From Gnetum montanum (lineage: Eukaryota; Streptophyta; Gnetopsida; Gnetales; Gnetaceae), in the NCBI GenBank assembly GCA_015680685.1, contig MNCI01003644.1, positions 249,471 to 307,123 on the forward strand: a stretch of 57,653 nucleotides of DNA. Reading direction: 5' to 3'. The notes beneath the pieces are model-generated. The model searched no databases. It was not told the DNA's origin and saw only the letters and a list, made by a program, of their open reading frames with translations. Position numbers and translations under genes: made by a program. Positions 10,681 to 20,731 of this stretch are shown here, piece by piece (positions within the stretch are counted from its first letter, which is position 1; every line of letters begins with the position of its first letter).

Positions 10681-11353
10681 GATTTACAAGAATAAAAGCA
10701 ATATTAATATTTCAATTTTAAATATGAAGCTTTGAGGTTCCTTATTGTTATTTTCTTCTATATTTTTTTAATATGTTATCTTAGCTACATGTCTTAGGTT
10801 GTTAGGATATACTCCAATATATATATATATATATATATATAATAAAAGAAAATTAAGGTATTAGTACATAAACGAAGAATTTGAAGAATACGACATTTAG
10901 AGCAGTATAAAATTTTAGTTTACAAGAACAAAAGCAACATTAATATTAATTTTTTAATTTTAAGTATGAAGCTTTGAGGTTCCTTCATTACAGCAAAGGG
11001 AATTTTAAACAAAATAGAAATATCCTCGTCGCAGGACCTCTTCCATTCATGTTGGAAGCTCTCCAATTTTCCAAGCAGAGTACCACCCCAAAGCATACTA
11101 CCAACAGGGCGCTGATTTTCATGTGTTTTACTTCCTTATAAGAGGAATACGTAATGTTGATTTAAAAACTCAAATAGGTGTTCTTATTTTTAAAATAATA
11201 ATAATAAAAACACAGACACTATCTATTAGTAATTAGTGCCGCGCGAGTCTGAATTAAATGCACATAAAAGCCACAGAATCACATTTCGTTAACCAAGTGT
11301 GGCTCTACTCACATTTCCTTTGGCATTTGTTTCAAAGCGTTCGACGTTCGAAA

Positions 11354-14300
11354 ATGAGCGAAAACGTTCGCGTTTGTGTACGCGTGAGGCCTCTGAATAT
11401 AAAGGAAAAGGAGCACTCAATCTCCGCATGCATCTGCTGTAACGAGGAGGAATCAGTTTTCTTCAAGGTATTATTCTTCCATTTATTTGTCTTCCGTCTG
11501 AACAGATCAAACTTGTGTGATGCTTAAAGCATTCTGAAGTACGCATTTGGTGAAAAGGACGACAAAGAAGGAGAATTTTCCTTTTCCTTTGACGAATGTT
11601 TCTGCGAAAACTCGACTCAGGCTGAAATTTTTCAGTATTTGGCCTTGCCTATAGTTGAAGGTATACAACTCTGCCTGAAAGGTTTTGACAGATGTTTTTT
11701 TCACTTAAATTCAGTTTTAGTTTTAGTCATGCTTCACGGATTTGGAAAATTTGAAACGAGCAATTTTCCTATGTTAAATAGATGATGAGGAGCGTTTTGT
11801 CGTCGTTCAGTAAGCGTGAACTCGTGGCATTAGTTTATTTTTACCAATTTAGCTTTTATTTTGTCTGTAGGTGCCATGAACGGAATCAACGGGACGATTC
11901 TCACATACGGCCAGGTAATTTATTTTACTATTAAATTTATGATAAATAGAGTCATCTGTGTGTCCGATGTGTCTTCAAATTGAGTCTTCTACGTTCAATT
12001 TTGCAGACCGGCGCTGGCAAGACCTACAGTTTTGAGGTAGTTCTAAACAGCTTATATATCGTCAGCTAATTAAAATGGATCCAGCCATACCTATTTGCTT
12101 CCGTTTTTGGTAGTGTTACTGGTGTTTCTTTTCTAAGAGGATCTCAAGGAAAAACTTTATAAAAGTTTTGACGTTTATCTTTAAGTTCTGAGCTATTTAT
12201 GGGAAAATTCTACCAAATTGTCAAAGATAATTATTATATGTGAACTCTCAAAGCTCCTCACTTAGCACTTGCCGCAAATACCAAAAATACACACGTGAAA
12301 ATGAACAAGTGCACCAAGGCTGCAAAGATAACATACTATGTGTTGTTGGTGCTCAAGGGATGCTTTTTTACAGCAGTGATTTTACATCTCCGTAAATGCT
12401 TTTTACAAATAAATAAAACTAAATAAAGTACAAATTTCCTAATGTCTGTCCTGCATTTGTTGTGTAATCGACAAGGAGTTTGCAAGCCTCCAAACGATGT
12501 CGTTCAAATGTGTGCTGCAATATGTGCTAGTGTCATCCTTCAAATTATCTGGCGATGCAAACACTCCAAAGATTTGGAACCAAACTGTTAACAGGGGCCT
12601 GCGATCCTATCCCCCGATGAACAGCGAAAGGGCATTCTACCTCGAGCAGCTGAAAGTGTGTTCAAGGTCATCGAAGCTGATAAAAGTACAATATTGTTCA
12701 ATGTTACACTTACCATGGTATTACCTTCTAGTACAACACAATGTCATTCCACTTTTTTCTCAAATAAGAGGGATAGGTTCTTGTTTACCATGAAATGATG
12801 CAAATTCTGTATTCACCTATTTGTCCTAGGTGGAGATATACGTGGAGAAAATCAGGTAAGGAAACTACGGCATTTTCATACTGATTATTCTTTCGTCTTT
12901 GCCATCTATTACCCACAAATCTTTAAAAAAGATGCAATTTAGCCCCCGAGAATTAGTTGGCATCTAAGTGAAAATTTATTCCTTCAGAGACTTGCTTGAC
13001 CCCTCTAAAGACAACCTACAGATTAAAGAGAATAAATCAAGTGGAGTCTTCATTGCTGGGGCAACTGAGGTATGAATCTATGAAAAAGACGGTTCTACAT
13101 TAAAGTTCATCCTTTCTTAGATTTGATTCTGTTTGAGAATTCTCATATTCTTTTCTTTCGTGATCATGCTCAGATTCAAATCCAGAGTGTCGAACAAATG
13201 CTGGAGTATATTTCTGTAAGAAAATTTTCATTTTCCTGGTCATTGTACATACTATTGACAATTTGTTGGTGCCGTAGTAAGAAAATGCTAGGAATCTGTA
13301 GGGAGGTATTGGAAACAGAGCAATTGGGGAAACCAGTATCCTGTTCTTTAAATTGAAATTTTTCGTTGAGTAAAAATGCACAGTATGCTTTTCAATTTTT
13401 TTCATCAATAATGTCATGTGAGGCCATATTTATCCAGTAATGCTTAACAACGTAGTTATGAACTCTGCTAGCAGCAGAAGTCAGTGTGTCTTTCTGGTTA
13501 CAATTCATCAGGCAACTACAGAATCTGGAAGGTTGGACTGGTCTCCACTCTCTTCCTTATTTGTATTTGCAATACACCTCTGTGGATCATATACTGTATT
13601 TTTGCAATTTTCCCGCTGGAGGCCCTGGTATCCAAGAGGGAGGAAAATTAAATAGATAAATGATGAATAAGCTGAATGAGAGAAATTTAAATAGCTGCTT
13701 TCCTAGAGCATATGGGGTTATTATTGCAGTTTAAAGACCGGAAAGCTTTACCTTCTGGACCTTGCTGGCTCGGACAAAATAGAGAAAACAGGCGTTGAAG
13801 GCAAACGGTTGGATGACGAAGACTATAAATAAATCGCTCTCGGCGCTTGGGAATGTTATAAATGCATTAACTGCCGGTCAGTGTTTTCCATGAATGCATG
13901 TTTGATATAATATTCCATACAAAAGTTCTACTTTCTACTAATTTGTAACGACATTGCAGAGAAGCCTTCCTACGTTCCTTACCGTGATTCTAAACTTACT
14001 CGTATATTGCAAAACTTACTCGTATATTGCAAAATTCCCTGGTGAGTGACCACCACGTATTAAAAGATACAAGGTTTAGTGTCATAAACACAAAAGTGGA
14101 GCATATCATGAAAATTCAATACACTTCAGCACTTTATTCGTATCAGGGAGGCAATTCAAAAATAGCACTTCTGTGTTGCTGTTCGCCAAGTACTTCAAAT
14201 GCCTCTGAGACATTATCTACATTGAGATTTGCTTCTAGGTACCAGCATAATTTAAAAGCATGATTCATAACCAGATCTGACATTGATTCATATGGCAATT

Positions 14301-15471
14301 TTTGTTTACCTGTATCTATTTAGCAATCAGCCAATGGAGCAACAGCCTTTCAAAGGTCTGGCTAAACTAACTGCTGGTGCATGCCTGCGGAATCTCACAG
14401 AAAATAAAATATGGACTTATAATGCAGAGCAAAGCTAATAAAAGTTAAACCAAGAGTTAATACCGAGCGAGGCCAATACGAGCAAGAATCATTGATAAAT
14501 AAATATGCACAAGAGTGCAAGCAGTTGCAGGCACAAGTTGACGTTCTAAATGCCCGTGTGCAGTTTCTTGAAAATGGTTATATTCTAAAACATGACTTGG
14601 AAGAGAATTTTCACTTTGATTTTTTCAAGGATTTATATATGCTATGTGTGTTGTAGTTACATGTAGGCTGCTGCAATGCCAAAAATAGATCTCTCAGGCA
14701 CTTACCACAATTTATGACAATCTGTGCAGATGCAGGGCGATCAACCAAACTTTGTATCGAGACAGTATGCAACAAGTTACTAGCAAAGGTTCGGTTGCTT
14801 GATCTAGATAATTAAATATGCACCAGAGCATGTAGCCACTTGAGAAAATAAATTTATGAGTCTACATTTTTACTGGGCAGCTAAAGCAAAGTCCATCTCA
14901 AAGGACATCTGCATTTGAGGTCATTGACATGCTGAGTGAATTATTTGGTGATGAAGGCAGGCTTTCTGAAGAACCTGAGTATCTTGGTTTTGAAGAAGCA
15001 GTTGAAGCTTCGGAAAAATGTATGGACATGTCACTCCAAGAACTTCACAGAAACATGGAATTGGTAAGGCTTTCTGTCAAGCTGTAAAGAAAACGGTACA
15101 CCTTTCTATGATGAAACCTGCATTTACCACTGTGAATTGATGAGCCATAACTGCAGCTGAAGAAGGAAAACGAGGCACTGAAAACAGAACTACGGGCTGT
15201 TGGATACTTGCATCCAAAGCCTTTACCAGGTGATTTTCTTAAGCATTAAAGTGCATTCAAATTAAAACCAAACACTTTCTTGGACAGTTTATTTTCATTG
15301 ATACTTCCGACAGGGAAAGTACTGGTTTTCCATCGCCATAACAGCAGAGAACCGTTGTCCTTACCAAGGGAACGCCCGAAAGAAAGCCACTGGCTATATG
15401 ACCAAGCAGTTCTGCGGCCGCTGCTTCAAATTTCTGATAGATTAAGCAGTCCCATTGAAAGAAATGGATAA
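11354..15471 (+). pseudogene. KIN-1-type kinesin, nearly intact but frame-broken
   Basis: Eighteen exons with GT-AG introns can be traced: 11354-11467, 11540-11660, 11871-11914, 12007-12036, 12595-12717, 12830-12855, 12988-13069, 13174-13215, 13302-13335, 13456-13531, 13730-13876, 13960-14041, 14147-14238, 14428-14576, 14730-14788, 14881-15063, 15157-15229, 15314-15471. The order and motifs match plant KIN-1: N-terminal motor, P-loop GQTGAGKT (residues 92-99), YRDSKLTRIL, and LLCCCSPSTSNASETLSTLRF, then a short coiled-coil tail. Such proteins are microtubule motors. Lesions: exon 11 lacks 2 nt near 13817 and reaches TAA at 13830; exon 12 has a 20-bp tandem duplication (13992-14031). Together they add 18 nt, so the frame is restored downstream, but a stop falls between them. 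Switch I reads SSRSQ instead of SSRSH and switch II DLAGSD instead of DLAGSE. The expected product would have been about 538 residues; as read it stops after 264. An assembly error is possible. Confidence 0.85.
13992..14031 (+). repeat. 20-bp tandem duplication in kinesin exon 12
   Basis: AAACTTACTCGTATATTGCA occurs twice in direct succession (13992-14011, 14012-14031). One copy suffices for the conserved KLTRILQNSL followed by GGNSK in the next exon. The duplication shifts the frame. Confidence 0.9.
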
Positions 15472-16707
15472 CTGCATGAATTTACCAGGTTACTGGCACA
15501 TGAAATTTTACGTTGCAATGCAATGTGCAAACTTTCAAATACATCCAACTTTCCATGCATTCTTTCGGTGGAATATCAGTTGACGGAAATTTGCCTAAAT
15601 AGTACCCTGAATATTTCAATCCTCAAGGATCGTTAATAAATAACTCAAACGTAATATGATATTTCTTAAACTACTAGGACCAAAAGACCTTTAAATCATT
15701 GCACCACCTTTAATATCTTTAAAAGTATTAAGAGATAATTAGAGTCACACTTGGTTATCATCAATTGTTAGTGCATGTGTCTTGTGGTTTGAAACCTAAC
15801 AGATTCAATTTTAACGGTATATTTGATACGCTATTAAATGTTGGTAGGTTAAAACTTAACCGTTTTTTATTATATGCAACTCTAGTACAATATTTTCCTA
15901 AAGTTTAGACAGAATATGAAGGTGTCTTAAGCATGACCTGACCTGAAATTAAAACCTCTTGTCTGGGCAATACTTGGAATGTATGATTGGAAAAACCCTC
16001 CATAACGACCGGCAGAAAACACTTGCAAAAAGCAAATTCACAAATGAGAAGCTATCAAAGCTCACACACATTATGAAGTTCCTAATTTTCATGTCAGAAT
16101 ATCTGCATGTGACCATGGATTTGCAGATGTCCTGTAGATCCAGAATAAAGTAGTTGGTGCTTGTGATACTCACACAGAGTTATACGACATAATATTAACA
16201 TGTACGGTGCTTATCCGTCCATCTTCCTAAAAGAAGCACATACATTCGGATGGCAATATTGAATCCACAAATAAACCACTCCTGTTAAATCCCATGGGTG
16301 CATAGTTATAACTTTCATTTTATAGCATCTCTTTGCCATCAGTGTCAACGAATTCTGAAACATTACTCAAATAATATCACCCAAAAAATTTCTTTCAACA
16401 AAAAAACTAAATTGGGAACAAACCCAAACATAATTGGGAATTCCAAAACAATTTGCAAAAACCTAACAACCTGCCAGACCCACATTTGCCTTCTGTTCTG
16501 TTTCAAGCTCTTCTCAAATTTCATTTCCTTCAGCATAGACCCCGAAATGTGTGTGCGAGTGTGTGTTTGTTTGTTTGCTTGCTTTTTTTTTTTTTTTCCG
16601 AATCTCTCTTGCTCATTCTACAAAGTACCAATAAATTTTAGGGGGAAAAACATTCGGATCCCATTAAGAAAGTAGTAAAATAAACTTGGGGAAAAAAGTT
16701 CCCAAAC
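15472..16707. other. Intergenic between kinesin and the unknown gene
   Basis: AT-rich sequence holding the convergent 3' flanks of the two genes. A GT-rich and T-rich stretch (about 16545-16600) is the only low-complexity feature. I see no further coding region or known repeat. Confidence 0.5.
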
Positions 16708-17184
16708 CTAACCATGAAACTGGAAAATGAGATCAAGTGTACGCTGACGTTCCTGGGGATCAAAGGCAGGTTTCTGGTGGTGCTGGGAGAACATATAGCG
16801 GAGGCGATCATCTTCAATAGGCTGAGCACGCTTTCTGCGCTTACTGTACAGGGCACAGCGATCTGCACTGGATTCCTGAAGCTTCTCAACCTCTTCTTCT
16901 TCTTCTTCATGGTCGCCCTGCATCGGCTGGTCCATGTCTAGGGTTTCATTCGAGGGATTTGTTCCGCCATTTTCGTGCATGGCTCTTTCATTTGTTTCAG
17001 GAGATCGTTGCTGCTGCTGTTGCTGTTGAAGTAAGAAATTGTTGATGTGAAGCTGTGCTTCTCGCAGAGAATCGTAGAATGCAGAAACTTGGTCCGGTGA
17101 ATTTGCGCAGGGCAGGCACTTGGTCATGTGTGTGGCTCTTTCTAGCGAGTTCAGCAAACGCAGCAGGTCTTCAGAGCTCTCCAT
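16708..17184 (-). CDS. Intact single-exon protein of unknown function, 158 aa
   Basis: The open frame runs from ATG at 17184 (context GGTATCATGGAG, with G at +4) to TAG at 16708-16710 without introns. I do not recognise the family. Visible features: a Leu-rich N-terminal half (DLLRLLNSLERATHMTKCLP), a polyglutamine run at about residues 54-60, an acidic run EEEEEEVEKL in the middle, a basic cluster SKRRKRAQP that could serve as a nuclear signal, and a compact C-terminus ending LDLIFQFHG. The composition is less AT-rich than the flanks and the frame is the longest open one in this region, which supports a real gene. It is convergent with the kinesin gene. A nuclear or regulatory role is only a guess. 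Confidence 0.65.
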   Translation of the reverse strand: MESSEDLLRLLNSLERATHMTKCLPCANSPDQVSAFYDSLREAQLHINNFLLQQQQQQQRSPETNERAMHENGGTNPSNETLDMDQPMQGDHEEEEEEVEKLQESSADRCALYSKRRKRAQPIEDDRLRYMFSQHHQKPAFDPQERQRTLDLIFQFHG

Positions 17185-17847
17185 GATACCGCTTTACTTT
17201 GCAGAAAAAACTTCAGAATTGCCCCTGATTGATTCACCTCAGGCAAGTACCAGAGGTCATCCGGATCCACAAGTACGAAGATACGGGAAAAACTAAGTTG
17301 CACCAACCAAAATCCTGATAATGCTTAAACAACTAATGAACAAAAATTAACTGCGAGTCAGCGCCGTCAATTATCAGCTTCTCTTGGAACAACTTAAACG
17401 TTGGTGCTATTTTGTCTAGCATCTCCTAGAAATCACATTATCATGTTTTGGGTCTTCTGTCGTGAAAAAACCTCAATTTCAGTTTCATATTTTAAGGCAT
17501 GAAGGAAAGATTACGGTTATTCCATGAACGTCTTCGAATGCTTTTCAATTTACATTGATTCTCGTAGTCGATTTTCTGCACCAATTCGTTTATCACAGCA
17601 TGAAATATGCTATGCAGCTGTGTATGTAGAGGTACGTATATATAGATGCGTATGCATACCTTACGGTAAATTGATTAAAAAATCGAAGACAAGGATCTGA
17701 TTTTCAAAAATAATTATGTCGAATCTTTTTTATTGCAGGTTTAAAATGCTATGTAAAAATATAATCCTTCATAGCTAGTACGTAGTTTGTCATAGGCAAT
17801 AGGTTATGGATTAAAGTCTTAATTAAGGCATTATTTATTAATGAAAT

Positions 17848-17945
17848 ATTAGCTGAGTGGTAAAACATGTGTTAGCTGAGTGGTAAGACTTTTGATTTGT
17901 AAGTTCCAACTTATGAGTTCAATTCTAATAGGCAATGTTGATAAA
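17848..17945 (+). repeat. SINE-like repeat, family A
   Basis: A-box-like TTAGCTGAGTGGTAAGACTT (the first half is duplicated), then TTGATTTGTAAGTTCCAACT, then B-box-like GAGTTCAATTCTAATAGGC. The layout is shared with the minus-strand copies at 10231-10345 and 19941-20152. Confidence 0.6.
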
Positions 17946-17980
17946 TATTGTTTAAAATTAGGTTTCAATAATCTCCCTTA

Positions 17981-18262
17981 ACGTAGAAACCCAAAGTTAT
18001 AGTTCAATAGGTTTGATTCAATGGATAACACTAAGTTATAAAGTTTTACTTAATTCTACAAAAGTTTCTTTAATGTAAAAACTAAAAGTTATAGGTCAAT
18101 AGGTTCGATTCAGTGGATACACTAAGTTATAATGTTCTACTTAATTTTTGCAAAAGTTTTCTTAAGGTAGAAACTCAAAGTTATAGGTCAATAGGTTTGA
18201 TTCACTATATGACACTAAGTTGTATTGTTCTACTTAATTTCTACGAAAGTTTCAAGTTAGCT
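17981..18262 (+). repeat. Three tandem units of about 92 bp
   Basis: Each unit carries GTAGAAACYCAAAGTTATAG, a B-box-like AATAGGTTYGATTC, then CACTAAGTTATA and TTCTACTTAATT. Units start at about 17981, 18074 and 18166. The array directly follows the family A copy and may be an amplified SINE tail. Confidence 0.7.
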
Positions 18263-18696
18263 ATATGGCTATGGGTACATGTAGTAAGCAAAGTTCGCTA
18301 AAGGGAACATATAAATTGGGTTTTCTAACAAGAAACTAAAACTATTAACCATATTTTCATCTCTTATCCATTTGCTCATCACATTTCACATTACTTTCCA
18401 ATCCAAGCACAAATATCTCTATGTTTACTATGAAAAAAACAAACACATATTTATTCACAAAACTAATGTTCTTAAGGCTATCTAGTCTACAACATTGATC
18501 ATTTCGAAGGATTTGCATATGCTAATTAGTGCAATCCTTATTGTAACCAAATCTACTACCTGACTAAGGCTACTTGGTTTGCTACACTAATCATTTGGAA
18601 ATATTCGGTGCATATTAGATGGATAGAGTACTTGTAATATGTTTACTTTCATGTGACCTAGCCAATATATAAGTGGAACTATCTTTGTTTTCCTAA

Positions 18697-18857
18697 AGGA
18701 CCACCACTTGGAGTGATTGTAAGGTGCTTGTTTCTAAAGTTGTAAAACCTAGATTTGATCTTAGGTGCAATCACTCCAAAGAGGTTAGGCTTTTGCTTAT
18801 GCAGTGATCCTCCTAAAGACTCGCCATAAGCATTGAGTCTCTAGGTGATGATCCTTA
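18697..18857 (+). repeat. SINE-like repeat, family B
   Basis: Shares AAGGTGCTTGTTTCT, an AAGTTGTAAAACCTAG block, GGTTAGGCTTT, GATCCTCCTAAAGAC and the end CTCTAGGTGATGATCCTTA with the copies at 42001-42190 and 48552-48693. The left half contains a short inverted repeat (GGAGTGATT / AATCACTCC). Confidence 0.65.
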
Positions 18858-18977
18858 CTTCCTTTGTTTTCCTACACACATATACATATAAGGGCTTCAA
18901 TCATTTGTTGTGCTAGTGAATAATTCTATATAGGTTAAGAGAAGAGTAGGAAGAAAGAAGAAATCACATTAATTAGA

Positions 18978-19060
18978 AGTTCATGTGGGCATTGCTCAAT
19001 TGAATAGAGAATGTGACTTATGATTTGTATGTTATAGGTTCAATTCCAATGAGCAAGCTA
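18978..19060 (+). repeat. SINE-like repeat, family A-related
   Basis: GGGCATTGCTCAATTGAATAG resembles an A box region, and ATAGGTTCAATTCCAATGAGC contains a strong B-box-like core. The middle (TTATGATTTGTATGTTATA) matches family A. Confidence 0.5.
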
Positions 19061-19940
19061 AATGTTGTAACAGTACATAAAAGAAATCAAATGGATACAT
19101 CATAGTATTATTAAAGCATAAGTAAGCTTAATTGATGCATTAGAGAGTTTCACCCATAAAGTAAGCCATATGTGGCTCAAGTGGTTAGTTCATTATAATG
19201 AATACGTTATAACAGTATTAATGCATAACAAGCTTAATTGATGTATTAAAAGGCTTTGTCTCGAATAATCTAATCATAGGTGGTTCAAGTTGTTGGAGCA
19301 TCAGTTGACAAGGATTTACCAAAAAAGGTTCAAGTTGCACTTACAACATCATATTCTACCATAGTTCGTATAAAGTAACACTATGAGTTTAACTTTGATA
19401 ACAAGACCTAAAAAACCTATCAAAATGTGTCTTTTGAGGATATCAAAATTTTCATAGTTTTCTAAATCTTATGAGGCTACTACCTTCTACTTTAAGTTTT
19501 TGTTTAGTAAATCTTATTATATTGAAATGATCTCATTTTATTTAATTCTTTTAAAATATCATGTTGACTATATCTTAGGGTATCGTTATAGTCAAATTGT
19601 TTGAAGACTTTTGTGGACAAGGTGACTAGATATCCCTAGAACAAACCTCAAGCTAGCATGCTCAAGGTGTTGGTACTAGGCTTTGAGCCTAGTACTTTCA
19701 AGTACAAAGCAATGCATGCTAACTAATTACTCTCTAGCCCATGCACATACACCCAATGGTAATAATTTAGTAAAATTTAGGTTAAGTATAATGAAGCCTT
19801 GAGTACAACTTATAACCTATTGTGAACAAGAAGGTTACAAATTTAGAAGTTGAAATTCTTGAAACAAATATTTAATGGTAGAGTTAAGCCATGGACATCA
19901 AATGGTTATAATATAAATCAAAGGAATGTATTCTTTGTTT

Positions 19941-20152
19941 TGTACACCCCAAGATACATAATCCAATTAGAATTTTACAAGTGCAGATTGCCTATCAAAA
20001 TTGAACCTATAAATTGGAGCTTCCATCAAAAGTTTCACCACCACTACCATAGATTGCCTATCAAAATTGGAGCTTCCATCAAAAGTTTCACCACCACTAC
20101 CATAGCACCAAGTTATGAATTCAATTTTAGTTAGGAATACTGACTTATAAAG
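19941..20152 (-). repeat. SINE-like repeat, family A, with internal duplication
   Basis: On the minus strand it contains TGGTAGTGGTGAAACTTTTG and AAGCTCCAATTT and ends TATCTTGGGGTGTACA, matching 10231-10345. The segment ATTGCCTATCAAAATTG..ACTACCATAG is present twice in tandem (19987-20052 and 20053-20105); the second copy is 13 bases shorter. Confidence 0.65.
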
Positions 20153-20731
20153 TTATAATTTGACTATATACCTTAAAGTAAAAATTGTTAAAAATAAAAA
20201 GTTCAGAGACCCTAAAATGTTTAAATACCCCTTATTATAACCTTGTCCCAAAGTTCCGTTTCATGAGTTCCAATTCACCGTGTTTCCCAATCCAGAGGAC
20301 ATGTGTGCAAATTCACACGACGAAAATTTTCCTACTTTCCTGAAAACCATCCCGAATTCTAGCTTTGTGGCAGCTTTTCATCAAAATTTTAAGGAGCGTC
20401 TCTACAAATACCAAACAAAGAAAACATGCCCGGAAATTACAATAAAATAATGGTCGAACTCATGTGAACTAGTTTTCCTCTACTCGGGAAAGATTTGGGA
20501 TACCAATACTAATTTCTTTTTAACGCATCTCAAAGTCCCCAAAAAAAAATAATAATAATAAAAGCAAACAGCAGAAATATAAGATTACCAATCTTATCTT
20601 TAGTTTGAATTACATTCATATTTTCTCTTTGATATTCACAGATACTGGAGAGATTTCACTCAATGGCAAAGAATGTAAAAAAATTAGCAATAAACATGGA
20701 GGTTAGCTTCCAACATGAGGACAATTAACTG

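Larger units (their letters stand above)
9961..11353. other. Intergenic, AT-rich, SINE-like relics
   Basis: No gene is seen. It holds a minus-strand SINE-like copy (10231-10345), a second tRNA-like relic (10598-10680), an (AT)n run at 10818-10842 and the presumed upstream region of the kinesin gene. I could not identify a convincing promoter motif. Confidence 0.5.
17185..20731. other. Intergenic, rich in SINE-like and tandem repeats
   Basis: No gene is seen between the unknown gene and the 3' end of KDTA. It holds SINE-like copies of two families (17848, 18697, 18978, 19941), a 92-bp tandem array (17981-18262), and further decayed tRNA-like pieces (GGCTCAAGTGGTTAG near 19155; AAGGTTCAAGTTGCAC near 19325). 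The 3' flank of KDTA (20600-20731) shows no certain polyadenylation signal. Confidence 0.5.

Noticed and set aside
11258-11353. In-frame upstream ATG extension of the kinesin
   Set aside because: The ATG at 11354 gives the N-terminus expected for KIN-1 (MSENVRVCVRVRP); the 32 upstream residues have no kinesin-like feature.
14239-14263. Reading kinesin exon 13 on to the TGA at 14261
   Set aside because: The donor at 14238 joined to the acceptor at 14427 gives RFASRAKLIK, matching the motor end of KIN-1. The read-through sequence only resembles it by chance.
17848-17945. Functional tRNA gene
   Set aside because: Only A- and B-box-like segments are present. No cloverleaf with acceptor and anticodon stems can be drawn, and the copies are dispersed like a SINE.
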